Positions 32,793-45,500 of a stretch of 64,000 bases of DNA are shown here, in pieces. The number at the start of each line of letters is the position of its first letter. Position 1 is the stretch's first letter. Position numbers and translations under genes: made by a program. Under the pieces are notes generated by a model. The model searched no databases. It was given only the letters and a program-made list of their open reading frames with translations, and was not told the origin of the DNA. Source of the DNA: Mytilinidion resinicola (lineage: Eukaryota > Ascomycota > Dothideomycetes > Mytilinidiales > Mytilinidiaceae); NCBI RefSeq assembly GCF_010093595.1, contig NW_022985444.1, forward strand, positions 1,248,654-1,312,653, written 5' to 3'.

Positions 32793-34253
32793 CCTGAGTA
32801 TCCCAGAGTATAGTTTCGGCTACCTTGGCCAGCAGTCCAAGAAATAATTATGCTTCAGGCAAACTACCTTGAGAGTTGCGACATCGACCTTCCTTTGGAT
32901 TAGATCGAGATTGTTTACTGATTCGAAAATGGGCATACTTAACTCTAGTATGGAAGGAAGAGCGTTTCTATATACTTGAACGTGCACATAAGTTGAAGGC
33001 TTTTTACAAAGGGAGGCGTGCTGTGCGATACCGCTTTAATACCCACCGTTCATACTAAATGTACAGATGTAGATAGCTTCGAAAAAGGGAAAGCCAGTAA
33101 ATACCTAGGCTAATACGCAAGATACGCAGTCTATTGTCGCTCTGTAGAATTGAACTTCCTCTATGTCTATGTTGGAAAGCTGAAAGTTAGAAGTTGATGG
33201 CATAAGCAAGAAAAGTGGCATTACTGTATACAAATTAGATGCCACTTGTCTTTCTGCCCCACGCCCACTTCTTTCGATCGAAGTCCGTTCACTTCCATCC
33301 TCATCAACTTCGGACTTCGCTCTGGCTGCTCAAACATCTCGTTGGTAGAGTACCTCGATCTCCACTTTGGTATCTCTTAGATTCAAGCTCATCGCCTAAG
33401 CTGACCCTAGGGGTAAGAAGTACAATGAAACGACTCGTGCCTGATGCAAGCCTCGCGTTGTCTGTGCCTTATTGCCCCTTGTTTTATTGTTGAAGGAGAG
33501 GAAGAACAGCGAATTCATGCATCTTGTTCCAAGGTTTGTGGCCGCTCATATCCCAGAAGCTTCTATCGTACCGGCGACTCTTGCGCCACGTTCTCATCTT
33601 CTGTTGGCCATCTTTCCAGGAGGTGATCCATCTCAATCTCTCTACTGTTTCACGTGTCCAAGAATACGCAACCGCTCCCTGATTTCGACCCTGATTTCGC
33701 AATTTCCGTATGAACGAAGTGACCTCTGTGGCCTGAACCATGAGGTCGTGACATGCTTCGGCCGCCAGGTCCTCTTCTGAGGCACACCTGAAGGCCAAGC
33801 AATGCGTTAGAACTTACTTATGCGAACTTAATCTAGGGACAGCCCTTGTATCGAGCATCTTTGACTAGCCGCTTGATTCAACTGACAGCTGGGAGTCCTA
33901 TGCGACTTTATGCTGAGGCTGGGATCTTTTAAACGAGCTATGCACTATCTTTTACGGGGTGTTGTTCACAAGATGGTGAGCTTCTTATAGGTTGGATTAG
34001 AACGGTGCTGGTCTCTTGTTACACAACGTAGAGCATACGAGTCGTCTTACTGCCGAAGCTTTCTAGCAAACCGGGCCGAGTAGTAAATCTTTGATCTGCC
34101 ATCAATCAACGTCCTCCCCACATTTTTCTTTGGCTTCTTACGCTTTGAGTATCGCCAAACTAGCTCTTACGTTGCATTCAGTCCTTTGATGCTATTAATT
34201 CTCATCCCATACTACCTACGGGACTCAGCCGACCATATCGAATCTAGCATTCC
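32793..34253. other. intergenic region with one doubtful small gene
   Basis: 1.46 kb containing the promoter of the decarboxylase gene. Apart from the doubtful minus-strand frame listed separately at 33484-33787, nothing is recognisable. Confidence 0.4.
33484..33787 (-). CDS. possible small hypothetical protein or fragment
   Basis: A 101-codon frame opens right after a good acceptor (TTGGCCTTCAG) and starts CASEEDLAAEACHDLM. It is charged and helical with frequent Trp and Arg, and its composition looks coding. The upstream ATG exon is unclear: a GTAAGT donor with a CTAAC branch lies only 30 nt before the acceptor, too short for a normal intron. It may be the tail of a degraded gene. No domain recognised. 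Confidence 0.3.
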
Positions 34254-36057
34254 ATGGCCGAAGCTACTCGCCTCATCCCACAATCAACGGTTGATCTCCC
34301 GACTTCACACTTCGACTTCGACTTTAGTTCATTTGATCATGGTACCAAACAAGGAAATCTTCATACGCCGTACCGATCTGTTTTTCAAGGATACGGTAGC
34401 TGTGGAACAGAATGTACGGCCAAAGACTGTACATGTGATGCGCATTCCCTTCTCGAGAGACGCACCGAGGACACTACAAGAGAAGACGCACATCCAATAG
34501 CAAGGCATTACATTCTAAAATGGCCCTGGCAATACTTCCATCATGAGCACAGCAACACGCCAATCTCCAGTCACTCGTGCAAAAGCATTTCGAATACCAC
34601 AAAGTCAAATGTGTCTTCCGTCCCAGATCTCACGACATGCACAACATCGAGCACACCCCGTTCCCTCAATCCATGGCCTGAGAACCGCCCCTCGTCCTCT
34701 CTTCTATCTCTGTCATCTGCTATTCTTAATCAGATTCTCAGCTATGCGCTTACCGTCCCTTTGATAATACCAATCGGCCACGAGCTCCACGATATCATGC
34801 AAATACCCGGTCGTAACGCCCATACTACGCTCCGGCAGTCCCTAGATTGCCCGCTCTTCCTCGTCTCGCACAGCATCAGAAACCGAGCTCTCGATGTCTT
34901 CTTCTCGAAGAACATCTTCATCGTAGATCTAGCCGCTATTTACGACTCATCTGCGTCCTACACAGACCTTCAAATCAAAAGGCTGCACAAGTTTTGGATC
35001 ACTGAAACTCCAGCCATGGTCCAATTATCTCTCCGCCGAGTCTCCCGGCTCATCCTACGGTTGCCGGTGCCTAGTACCGAAGCGGCCGTCCGAAGAGGCC
35101 GCGAGGAGCAAAATTGGATGGATGGGAGCGATGGACATGGAGGTGGCGGATACAGGATGAAGTCTCTCAAAGAGGAGGTGGAAGATTCACTGATCATTCA
35201 AAAGTGCTTAAGGTCTATCGTTAGAATGGTACTTGCACCAGAGCGGGAATCGACGGCTCCCAGCACATCTAGCAGCCGTCTAGGGCGTTTAAGGCGATCA
35301 AAAAGCACGAGGGGTACGAAGAGCAACGAGGGCGGCGAGAGAAGAGCATTGAAGCTACTCGAGATCATCTTGGTGAAGCGGAGTTCAAGAGCTATGGTAT
35401 TGCGAGAAGTCCTCGGCCTAGTCCATCTCCTGAAAGACATCCAGGTAGGGGGTATCCTCCGCATCTGTTTTGAACTGAACGGCAGGAAGACGGTCTGGGC
35501 CACGAAGCGGAAGGAGACGTGGGAGGACAGAATTTCTAACACTGAACCGGATGGAGCAAAACTCTTGCATGGTATGCAACTACTATTCCTGCGTTAACTT
35601 TTTATTTCCCAAGTTTACTTTTCACATCCACTTCTGATAGTCCTACCCTATCTTCACATTCCATTACCAAATGAATTCGTCCAATGAAAGCTAACGCCAA
35701 CTAGACCTCCAATACCTTCGAACCTGGCGCCCCGTGAATATAGAACCTATCACCTCACCCACCGAGTTCAAGTACGTGTCCCTTAGTAATGAGGGCATGC
35801 TCTTCATATCACCGACAGCCCTTCGCCACACCACTTTGGGAAATGACGACGCAATAACGCCAGCGACTCCGCGGCCAAGGACAGGACTTGCGGGTCAAAA
35901 GCCTAGAACGGATAGCTTCGCGTTCATCATGGCGCAGGGAATTTCGTTGCTCGGGGAATTTGCTACGCCAAGCGAGAAAGGATTCGGGCTGGAGGCTGAA
36001 GGGGACAAGGGGGCCGACGAGCAGGTAGGAAGCAGAAAGTCGGGTAAAGTAATTTGA
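34254..36057 (+). CDS. hypothetical protein, F-box-like or 2EXR-like fold possible
   Basis: Exons 34254-35571 and 35705-36057 with a 133-nt intron encode 556 residues. The first 130 residues are Ser/Thr/His-rich and disordered. From about residue 150 a helical and strand pattern (LLSLSSAILNQILSYAL, then PLFLVSHSIRNRALDVFFSKNIFIV) resembles the layout of fungal proteins that recognise an ancestral variable protein through a short N-terminal F-box-like helix pair. This is a pattern impression, not a domain match. A basic Ser-rich insert (RLGRLRRSKSTRG) interrupts the middle. No signal peptide or membrane helix. Function unknown; coding status is supported by the long frame and the clean splice. 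Confidence 0.7.
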
Positions 36058-36498
36058 TTAAACGAAGGGGGGAGATGAGGCTGAGATCGTTGGTACAGCT
36101 TTGGGCAGTATTGCTGGCACTGCTTGGGATACCTCCAGGGGCTCTAAGAAGTCCAAATACGATGTAAATATCGATTGATAGAATCTGCGATTCGTATTGA
36201 TGGACTACTAATATTTCTCTCCGTGTCTTCCTGTCTAGTTCCGCCCAGTGTATCCGTCTAACGTCGTTCTGAGCACCGCTTGCGCATACTGGTGTCGTGG
36301 CTTCGGAGCTCTTCCATGCCATCCACATCCTCTTCCGCGTGGTTAGGTGTCTTTTCGTGCAATCCTCGTACACGGTAGCGGCGGCTTCTCTTCGCGTCTA
36401 TCCAGTGCGGCTCTAATCCAGTCGAGGGAATCGCGCGCCCTCCCTCGGTGTATCAGACACCTCGTATGTTTTTCTCATCCGTTTCATCTCCGCTCTTA
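36058..36498. other. tail-to-tail intergenic region
   Basis: 440 bp between two convergent genes; it holds their 3' UTRs. A minus-strand frame at 35963-36373 overlaps the end of the upstream gene and shows no domain. Confidence 0.45.
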
Positions 36499-38314
36499 TC
36501 ACGACCTCGAACTCGACGCCTCATCCTCTCTCATAAACGGCAGCTTCTTCCGCTCCCACATGCCATAATCCACCAACGTCTTCCTCCCATACAAATTTTC
36601 TTCCAGCCGCTTCGACTCCATGCGCATGAGCTCCTCATTCTCCATACCCGTGCGCTGCTGCGCCGCCTCGCTGAGCGAGAAGACGGCCCGCAGCTGCGTC
36701 ATCTTGTACCCGGCGCGCACTAGCGCGCTGTTCCACTGCGCGTCCTGCCACACGGCGTACATGGAGGAGGCCCAGATGAGTTGCACGATGACGAAGACGG
36801 CGGAGAGCATGGTGCTGAAGCCCCATTGGTACGTGTTCACCGTCGTGTCTGGCATGCACTGGGCGTTTTTCGAGAGATATTCGTCGTCGTAGGCGGTGCC
36901 GTTATAGCAGGTTGCGCTAGCTAGGTCCAGGTGATCGAATTTGTAGTTATGGCCGTTGAGGGTGATATTATAAAGGTAGTTACCTATTTGTTAGGATTAG
37001 AGAGGCGGATGATATGGCGGAGGGGAGAAAGTCTTACAGCTGTAGTTCTGGCCGTTGTTGTTGTATCCGTAGGTCGGGTCGTAGTAGTAGGAGCGATCAT
37101 AGTGAGGATATGTGAACTCCTGAGTGTTGTTCGTGTAGTTGAAGGTGCCTGAGCCACTACGTTAATGAGTATATCAAATTTGGGTTGAGGCGGACTTCTC
37201 GTACACTGTGTTCCATAAGAGTAGCCATTTCCCGTATCGTAGCCATAATAATTGGTCTCAGCCGGAACGATTGTTCCATTGGGTAACTTGCAATCGCCTG
37301 TTCACAAAGCGTTAGTAGAGCTCTCAGATCGAAGGGAAGAGAACCCATACAGTCCGCGAGCTGCGCATTGACCAGGTTATCGTAGGTATTGAAGATGCTC
37401 TGTGCCATACAAGAGCCATTCGGTTGACCAAGTTTATACGCATCAAACACCTGGAATCCGTAGGTAAAGTCGGCCAGTGGGACCATTTGGCTCGAATCGT
37501 CGTCCTGCATGGTGACGAAAGCCTTCGACGTACTGACGTAGCCCGTCATGGCACCCAGGATTGTCGGTAGGGACAGCACGTAGCCAGTAGACAGGATTAT
37601 GTACACGAAGAGCCACTTAGTTCTCCGGCTTGGATACCGCTTCATGTCGCGGACGAGAGCTCCCATTGACGAAAGACTGGCACCCTCCAAAGTGAGGTGG
37701 GTAAAGGTTCGGAATGGAGCGGGATGCCGCTCAATCACCCGGAGTAGAGCGTCGGTGAAGACAACGTAGCTGACATACCACGCAAGGAACTGCACGCCTC
37801 GGCCAACAAAAAGGTCCCACAGGATGTCGATGAACTTGACGAGCGAGAAAGACATGTTTCCGTAGGCTGCATCGACAATGAAGAGACCCTGAATGCCCTT
37901 TACGGTCGAGTTGTTCTTGTAGTCGTCGTAGCCGTAGATCAGCTGTCCGCACAGCAGTGTCTTGGCGCCAAATGGTCCACTAGGTGAGGATGGGTCACTT
38001 CCAGTATCGAGACTGAACATGAGCACGCATGGCAAGACGGCGAAGACAGCAAGCAGGAAGAAGGCGCAACACTGCTTTTTCGAGAGCCGCATCTTCTTAA
38101 CAGTGGGGAGGAAATCCTTCTTCAAGTACGGATGGACCTTTTCAACCATTGGCATGGTCCGTTGGCGCACCAATTGGAACCGCTGCACCCAGACATTGGC
38201 TTCGGGCTCTTTGGAGTCTTCGTTCTTGACATCCTCGGCGGGAAGTTCGTCCCATCGCGCGTGGTAGCTTGGTGGTGGGCTTTGCGGGTCCTCGAGGTGC
38301 CGGTAGTCGACCAT
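36499..38314 (-). CDS. four-pass membrane protein of unknown function
   Basis: Exons 38314-37351, 37297-37205, 37148-37038 and 36983-36499 encode 550 residues. The start was chosen at 38314 because its context is GCCACCATGG; the frame is open 30 codons further upstream but that region looks like 5' UTR. Four hydrophobic segments are visible: CCAFFLLAVFAVLPCVLMF (about 85), a second near residue 180, a third near 245 (WLFVYIILSTGYVLSLPTIL), and a last near 455 (STMLSAVFVIVQLIW). A large Cys-, Tyr- and Asn-rich loop with several N-glycosylation sequons (NGT, NYT, NIT) lies before the last helix and faces outside or the lumen. Three introns lie in that loop and all pair half-codons into Cys. This topology is common among unnamed Pezizomycotina membrane proteins. 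Confidence 0.82.
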
Positions 38315-39401
38315 GGTGGCGCAGCGTAGCCGCTGGGTTTGATGTTGACGGCGGGATCTCAAGTGGACGACGCGAGAAGGGACAGAAAGGACTCGGAGCT
38401 TCAAGGGGGAAATATAAGAATAAGCACAGTGCTGCCGCGTCCGCTCGCGCTATGCGGATGGAAACGCAGGATGGCGTAGCGGGCACGCTGCTGGCACTGT
38501 TTCACACGGCGACTTGGCCCCCATGCGGCGCAAGCGTCTTGTTTATGGAATCACCAGTGATAGACGGATGATCGTGGGGCTTAGAGGCCTCGCGGTCTCA
38601 GCCCCAGCCCTAGGACAGATGGGTGCGAGAATCCGACCGACGGAGCGCAAGGCTTGGGAACGGGCATGGGACAGGCTCAGGGGGAGGAGGCGGTATTCTC
38701 CGAACACGAACATTGAGGGAAAGGATGCACGTCTTGGCTGACTCAAAACACCAACAACATCCCCGCGTCGTGGCGTATATGCCTACACCACCGGTGCCAC
38801 AAGTAGTGGAAGTAACGTGAGCCGCGAGGAGCATCAAGAGCCGGAATGTCTCCAACTTAAAAGCCACGTACATACCACGGTGATTTCTGAGGAGATTCAG
38901 TCACGTGATCAGATCTGACCAATCAAAAACGAAGCCACTATCAGAATCTAGTCACGTGACTGAACCTCCTCAGAAATCACCGTGATATTTGAGCACCCCT
39001 AGGTAGCAGCATTGCATTGAAGTATTGCATACTCTCATGGACTCTCGCAACAATAGACTGAACTTGCTTGAAGGCTCGTTGTGGGAGTTTCTAATAGTCC
39101 AGGCCAGGAAATTTATGATAGGGAAGCATGCACAATAAGCCGAACTGTCCAATATCAAGTATCAACCAACAGACTTCTGCTTCTTGCACATAAGCATGAA
39201 GTTTTCAAAACAGATGAGTCCATGCTCCTATACCGGGCTACCAGGCCCAAAAGGAGGCAAGCTAGCCCCAACAAATATGTAATATATTTGATATCAAAAG
39301 CGAGGGACGCCAAACTATGCAACCCAAAAGCGCGCGGTATCATAGTCAACAAACGCTGGAGACATAGACTATAAATAACTCCATCCTCCATCCTTCTACT
39401 A
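38315..39401. other. intergenic region containing a foldback element
   Basis: 1.09 kb carrying the promoter of the membrane-protein gene and the 3' flank of the transporter gene. The 109-bp inverted repeat at 38876-38984 is the only structure I see. Confidence 0.45.
38876..38984. repeat. 109-bp foldback element, 33-bp arms
   Basis: Arm 38876-38908 is the reverse complement of 38952-38984 with a single mismatch, around a 43-bp AT-rich spacer. Each arm ends inward in the palindrome TCACGTGA. Size and structure resemble a miniature inverted-repeat element; no clear target-site duplication could be read. A double regulatory E-box site is the alternative. Confidence 0.75.
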
Positions 39402-41618
39402 TTACCTCTCCCCTTCCTCCCGCTCCTCAGCATCTACGCTATCTGTACTGTTATTCTTACTCCCTCGGAAACCCCTCAATAACTCGTTCAGGGTCCCGCT
39501 GAAACTCCGCCCTCGACCGGCTCTACTTCCAGTCCGTGTCTCAGGTTCCCCAGAAGTCCGCGCTCTCTCCAATGCCCCTCCATCCCCATTGCCCTCTGCG
39601 TCAAACACCTGACTCCCTCGCCGCCGGCCAGCGGCGCTCGACTCTCCACTTTCCCGAGATCCCCTCAAGCTCCCACGCCTAAGCTCTGCCACCACCGCGC
39701 TGAGACTCGAGCTCAGCGGACTAGCGAGTAGCGGTCCGGCGATCGAGTTGCGCGAGGCAAGTCGCTCTATTGTACCCGCTCGCCGTAGTCGTGGGCCAGC
39801 AGTAGCTGGTGTCGCCGGAGAGACTCCGGGTAGAAGTGCGCTTTCTGAAGGGACACGCGGCGTTTGAGGACGAGATGGAGAGAGAGAGGAAATTTGGTGC
39901 TCGGACGGAAGTACGGGGGTGGAATATGTGGTGATAAGGGGGCTTGGAACGGAACGGACAGATGGGACCGGCGAGGGCGAGGCCGCCAGGGCTGCTTCCC
40001 ATGGGTTCTCGATAAGCGGAGAAGGTGCGTCAGGGATAGATGATGGTAGCGTGGGTGTAGTGCCATCGTGTGGTGTGAACGTAATGATTGGTGTTTGTGG
40101 TGGCGAAGGGCTATGAGCCCGATCGGGGATCCTGATGGGTGGGGATGACGCTCGGATAGTGGAGGAACGGCGGGTGCTGCTACCGACTTCGACATCCACA
40201 GAGTCGTGGTAATGCTCACCGTTCAGGAGGTTGATAGCGTCTTCAGGTTCTGGCTCGCGGTCCTCCTCGTCGTCGTCGGAGTACCTAGGTCGGCCGCTGG
40301 TAATGAGCCATACGCCAAAGAAGGTCAACAAGCATCCTCCGACAAATTTCCCTGCATCATCACCCGCGGTCCTCTCAAAGTCGCGGTACAAGATTGCTGA
40401 GCCGAGAATGACGGATAAGGTGAAGAGGACGAATTGTGTTGGAATGACTTGGGTAGAGTCGAAGCGTTGCAAAGCCCGGTTGACATACTTGATCTGCATG
40501 ATGGCGGTAAAGATTAAGACAGCAACTAGAAGGTAGAAAACGGGGAACGTGAGAGCGCGCCAGAGGGTATAGGAAAGAAGTGAGGCGACGCCTTTTGTCG
40601 AAAGAGCTGTGTAGCCTCCTATATGCACAATTAGCTCTGCCCCTTTGCTTGATAGACCATGCATAGCAGACGCGCTTGGTTTTGCAAACATAGAATTGAA
40701 CATACCAAACAGCCCCACTAGCCCTAAATCAATCAGGATACTCCTGGCCCCGTACTCTTTGCTTGCTGCCATCAACACCAGAATCACGACCGCTGTGATG
40801 GCCAAGTAAGCCTCAAATTCCCATCTCTTGATTAAATCCCAAATTTCGTCGGGTCCCAGCTTCGGGTTATTGTCGCTAGCGCTTAGCACTACGACTACAG
40901 CTCCAGCAACTGCCACGACTACGCCAAATGCGTCCCGTTTTCGGAAATGCTCTTTTAGCATGAAGGGGGCGATGATGCAGTTCACAATCAACGCCACGAC
41001 ACCGAGCGGAGATACAATCGATGCAGGAGCAAATCCGTATGCCAGAAAATTGCCAGCCTCACCGATCGTCATCATGATGATGCCGGTCCACCAGTACGGC
41101 GAACGCAAATAGCTTTCCTTCAGCGCGGGCTCGCCGTCTCGAGAAAATGCCGTCTCACTCGAATTGCGTCCAGCTGCTCGCGGCCGTGCAAGGAGAGGTT
41201 CCGTTTCTGCGACTCCATCTGCTTGCTGCCCATTTCGTATGATGTGCGGGTCTCGTACCTCCTCCGTCCTCTCGAAACCCACCCTCCTTTTCTGTGCCGC
41301 CTCCGCGGCCCCAGCTCTCCGCGCTTGTTTCCTGTCACGCTCCCTCTCTTCCAGTTCCCGATCCAGCCGTATATGCGCATAACGCTGCAGGTTAAGCGCG
41401 AACGAAATGAGGATATTGCCGACAATCGCCGTCATGATTCCTATCAAGCTCGACCAGTTCTCGCGGCCGATACCCGGTATAATGCTTGTCGAAGATGGGG
41501 ATGGCGCTGAGAAGGTATGAGACGCTGATATAGTTGCGGAGACATGGTGGCTAAAGGCTCCGAAGGTCGTGGTACCGCTGACTGCTGCATAGCTGCTGCT
41601 AGATGTGGGTATGATCAT
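39402..41618 (-). CDS. NIPA-family magnesium transporter
   Basis: The frame is open for 738 codons, but the family sequence breaks at 40705-40619, which is an 87-nt intron (GTATGT donor, ATAG acceptor) that happens to be stop-free and a multiple of three. Spliced exons 41618-40706 and 40618-39402 give 709 residues and restore LFGGYTALSTKGVASLL. Membrane segments begin with SSLIGIMTAIVGNILISFAL, and the transporter core has YWWTGIIMMTIGEAGNF, the paired LGVVALIVN helix and RFDSTQVIPTQFV, all NIPA hallmarks. An insert of charged residues separates helix 1 from the core. The last 260 residues are Ser/Pro-rich and cytosolic. Human NIPA proteins move Mg2+; direction and location in this fungus are unknown. 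Confidence 0.9.
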   Translation of the reverse strand: MIIPTSSSSYAAVSGTTTFGAFSHHVSATISASHTFSAPSPSSTSIIPGIGRENWSSLIGIMTAIVGNILISFALNLQRYAHIRLDRELEERERDRKQARRAGAAEAAQKRRVGFERTEEVRDPHIIRNGQQADGVAETEPLLARPRAAGRNSSETAFSRDGEPALKESYLRSPYWWTGIIMMTIGEAGNFLAYGFAPASIVSPLGVVALIVNCIIAPFMLKEHFRKRDAFGVVVAVAGAVVVVLSASDNNPKLGPDEIWDLIKRWEFEAYLAITAVVILVLMAASKEYGARSILIDLGLVGLFGMFNSMFAKPSASAMHGLSSKGAELIVHIGGYTALSTKGVASLLSYTLWRALTFPVFYLLVAVLIFTAIMQIKYVNRALQRFDSTQVIPTQFVLFTLSVILGSAILYRDFERTAGDDAGKFVGGCLLTFFGVWLITSGRPRYSDDDEEDREPEPEDAINLLNGEHYHDSVDVEVGSSTRRSSTIRASSPPIRIPDRAHSPSPPQTPIITFTPHDGTTPTLPSSIPDAPSPLIENPWEAALAASPSPVPSVRSVPSPLITTYSTPVLPSEHQISSLSPSRPQTPRVPSESALLPGVSPATPATAGPRLRRAGTIERLASRNSIAGPLLASPLSSSLSAVVAELRRGSLRGSRESGESSAAGRRRGSQVFDAEGNGDGGALERARTSGEPETRTGSRAGRGRSFSGTLNELLRGFRGSKNNSTDSVDAEEREEGER

Positions 41619-42515
41619 ATCCTACTCGCGTCTTTTCCACCTCTTATGTATCTGCTAATGTACAGTTCCCGCGACGGGATTTCTGGGCGGCCGGAGGTCT
41701 CCCCGGTTGGCGATGCGGTAGAGGAGCTTCTGTTGCGGCGGGGAGGGTATGGAGGGCTTCGTGACGGCGGCATGTGCGACAGTGTTTTTATATAGAGCGC
41801 GGACGGTACGGCATCTCTTGATCCTCCTGTGGTGTCTCGAGATACACACAATCTCGTTGTCGTTGGATGGTGTTAGCGGGTTGGTTAGCTTCGAGGGCCT
41901 TTTCACATGACGAAGTTGATCCAAGCTCCTGCATGCGCCTCAGGGCCTCTTCGTGCGCCTCATCGCGATTTATAGGCGGCCACAACGGTCGACGTAAGTA
42001 CTTCTTGTGAGAGGGAGAGCATTATCTGCTTCGGCGTTAACTTCTGGGTCTGTTTACAGATGAGGTAAAAGCTGTTTGTACGATATAATGTCCCAGCCGT
42101 AGCTAGAGAATTACACCCAAACTCTACTTTACTCAAAAAGACTACTTCTTCGTGAAGAATTCAAGAAACTCAAATTCCTATTTCAATTCTCTACCTGAGA
42201 CTACAGCGTTCTCAACTATTCCCATTCTACCCACATACCAGGGTGCAGGGGTCCACTGTGAACCGTAGGACTGTAGATAGTGTCCAAGATGTCTTTAGCA
42301 ACGTGACATTTCAGTGTGCACATCGTTGTTCATTAGATCTCGTATTAGACATAGCTACGCTTCTATCCCACATTAATCACTAATTGTGCATCAATGATAA
42401 TTACTCTTTCTTGTATTAAACTTCTTCCTCATCTAGCCCTATGCCACACCATATCTACTCCACTCTCGTTCGTTGAAAAGGGTTTCCTATATACAGGCCG
42501 CTACTGAGAAAGAGC
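41619..42515. other. intergenic region, nothing recognised
   Basis: 0.9 kb between the start of the transporter gene and the end of VPS18. Short frames only; AT-rich near 42.1-42.5 kb. Confidence 0.45.
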
Positions 42516-45500
42516 CTACAAGGCCCACTCCTCCTTGTTATCATTGGACGCAACGAACGGCTCATCTATGAGCTTGACTGCCATCTCACTACATAGCACA
42601 CTGTAACATATCAAAGTTAGTCGAGGGTTCCAAGAGGAAGAATAGCGGGACACGTACCAAGCCGACCCAACCAAAGCATCCAGCTCCCTGATAGCCTTCT
42701 CTCGTTTCGAGCCAACGCTGACGCCCTTGCTGACTTCCACCTGTAGCTCTGTAATCCTCCTTCCTTTCGTGAATCCCGCAAGCTCGACCACCTTCTTAGC
42801 AAGGCAGTCACTGTGGAAAGCATGCTGGCACGGGAACACAAAGAACTGGCGAGCCAAGAGTGGTAGTGAGCAGACGTAACACCTCTCCCCCGGTTCCACA
42901 ATCGCGTATCGCTGCTCCAAGGCCTTGATATCCGTTTTGATATGCGCAGCCGTCTCCTCGCTCTCATCCATCTCCTTCCGCAATTCGTCAATCTGTCGCG
43001 AATACTCTTCCAAAGCAGCACATATCTCCTCTTTGAAGTCGTCAATGACGACGAAATCAGGGAAGAATGGGATCAAGTCCTCGATCCTGAGTAAATCGCA
43101 TCGCTTCAAGAAGTCGATGGCGGTCTTGATCCCCGAGCTTTGGGAGATGACCTTCTTCGCGACTGCAAGCCACAGCTTTTTCCGAAGGGCCGGGTCTGTG
43201 TCGGAGCGGTCGGCGACATTGCTTGCAAGTTCGACTTCATCGTACTTGAGGGCTAGGTCGACTGCTTGAACGTATTGTTGCATGGAGCTGTAGATGTGGA
43301 CGCAGCTCTGTACTCGCTTGTGTTGAATACAAAGACGGAGTGCAAAATCCGCGTCATAGTCCTGCTCGTTTGCATACGATTGAGACTCAAGGTAGGAAAG
43401 CAAGGCGGACTCGTCGGTAGTGGGATGAGATGCGTAAATGGATATTAAGGTGTTGTGGACAGCAGCATCCGTGGATTGGTGCTGATTGATTTCAAAGTAC
43501 AGGTAACGCACAGCTTGATTCTGAGTAGCCAAGTCAGCAGGTTGAAATCACGATATGACGAACAGACGAACCTGTGCGAGAGGGACATTTGTTATCTTGT
43601 TGTAATTAAGAAGCGCAGGTATTAGTTTGCGAGCATCCAAATTGCTCTGCCTCATCATGATTTCTACGAGGTCCAACGGTACATTTGCCATCAAAACACT
43701 ACTGTACTTGTAGAAGATTTCAGGGTCGGTCTGCTTCTTTAATACGTTCAAGGATTCCTGCCATCGCTCTCGTTGAATCCAGTACGCGAGAACATAGTTG
43801 TAGTCGTTGACAACAGTAGCGAAATAGAGAAGCTCTTCCTCTCGCCCGTGGCTGCTGATAACTTCGTAGACTGTTTTCCGGTCAAGGTCGGCCTTGTATT
43901 TAGATGCAAAGTCCTGGTATTCTCGCCGAGTCGTAGATAATTGGTCTTGACTCTCAGCGGCATTCATACTTTCCGAGAGCTCCGCTTTCGTCGTGATTGT
44001 ATCGTCTAGTGTGTTCAGCTTCGCCATAAAGAGTTCGACAAGCCATGTAGCCAGCATCACCCGCTGCATTACAGCTGACTTCTTCATTGTCGATAGCTTG
44101 GTCAAGAGGTACTTTCGAAGAGCGTCTGACTCGCCGTTGTCAATGAATGTGAGAGCTACCTGCTCGAAGGGCTTCGTGCTGCGTCCGTAAACTGCCGCAG
44201 CTTCAAGAAATTGTCCCTTGCCGACGAGGTAGTCTCCAGAGGCAGTGGCTACTGCATCTTTTTGTGCTGATGTTTTGGCAAATTGAGAGGCAGCTTCAAA
44301 TTGTTGAGACTTGAGCATGATCTTCCAAACATCTCTGTTCTCGTCCGTGACCACGATTTCGAATATCTCTTGGGTAGTGAACAGCCAGTACGTGTTTTTT
44401 TTTAAGTCAGCTACCAAGCCAAGTGCAGTCTGTCCAGCCTCTAGGATAGCTTGGTCGAACACTACTGTGTCGTCCAACCTGTTGGTAGCAACAACTCGGC
44501 CTTCGACAAGCTGCAAAACATGCCACTGAGATAAAATCATGGATGTTACTGGATCCTGGCTCTTGCGCGGCCGACCCCCAGCAGTCTGGGACGGGGGAAT
44601 TTGCGATCTAGGGAACATTCTCGTCTCTGAGAACACCTTGCTGCCCAGCTCGGATGTATCCGCCGAAGTCAGAAGCTTGCCATGCACAACGCCTTGTGAC
44701 ATTAACCACGCAAATACCTTTTCGGATCCTACTGGGTCTAATGATGGCGCTTCTTCGAGCTCCGGCGAGACTGCCAGACACGATGGAGAGGAAGACTGTG
44801 GCCCTGAAACATCGTGGACATTGGGCGATTCACTCTCAAACAGCTTCGAGAATATCGACCCACTGCCCTCGTTTCCATGTCGGCCAATCTTGCCCGCAAA
44901 ATGTAGCAGCTTCGTAGGTGTTGCGACCACGACTCGTCGGAGGTCCGCTCGCCCCGGTATCAGATCTGCCCAGATGCCTGTGATGGGCCCGTCCGGAGCT
45001 TTATATACTCCCTTCAGATAACGCTCCTCCCGTCTATAGAACTCCGAAGACGGCTCGATATACACTTCGTAGATATTCCCGTTCGATGCTCCAATCAGTA
45101 TCTCTCTTGTTGACGCAGTCGGTTGGGAAGGATTCCATGCTACACTTTCTATCACAACCCCTTTCAATCTCGAAAGTGTTTTCGGTGTCCGTGCTTGGGT
45201 ATGGAGGTAGTAGTTCTCGCCGAGCGTGGTCGTGATAATGAGGTGGGACGCAGAGGGGTCGAGGAATAGTCGTCGGATCACCCCAATTTCGCCAGGCTTT
45301 TTGGGTAGGTCAATGTCTGTACCCGATCAGTATGCCCTTTGATCTTCTATCAGGTGCTTGAACGAACCATCAATGTCGGCGGGGCTGTCAAGGTCGATTC
45401 GCAGAATGCGGCCCGTCGAAAGCGCGAGGATCAGCACATTGTTGGCAACCTCAGCAGCTACAAAGTCGGATGATATCGCAAACTGGAGAGACACCCTCTC

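Noticed and set aside
35963..36373. 136-codon minus-strand frame
   Set aside because: Overlaps the 3' end of a well-supported gene and has no coding features.
39402..41618. Uninterrupted 738-residue magnesium transporter
   Set aside because: The family sequence is broken by 29 residues that match an intron with consensus ends.
45327..45329. In-frame TGA in VPS18
   Set aside because: It lies inside a 51-nt intron (45367-45317) whose removal restores the conserved IDDIDLP region.
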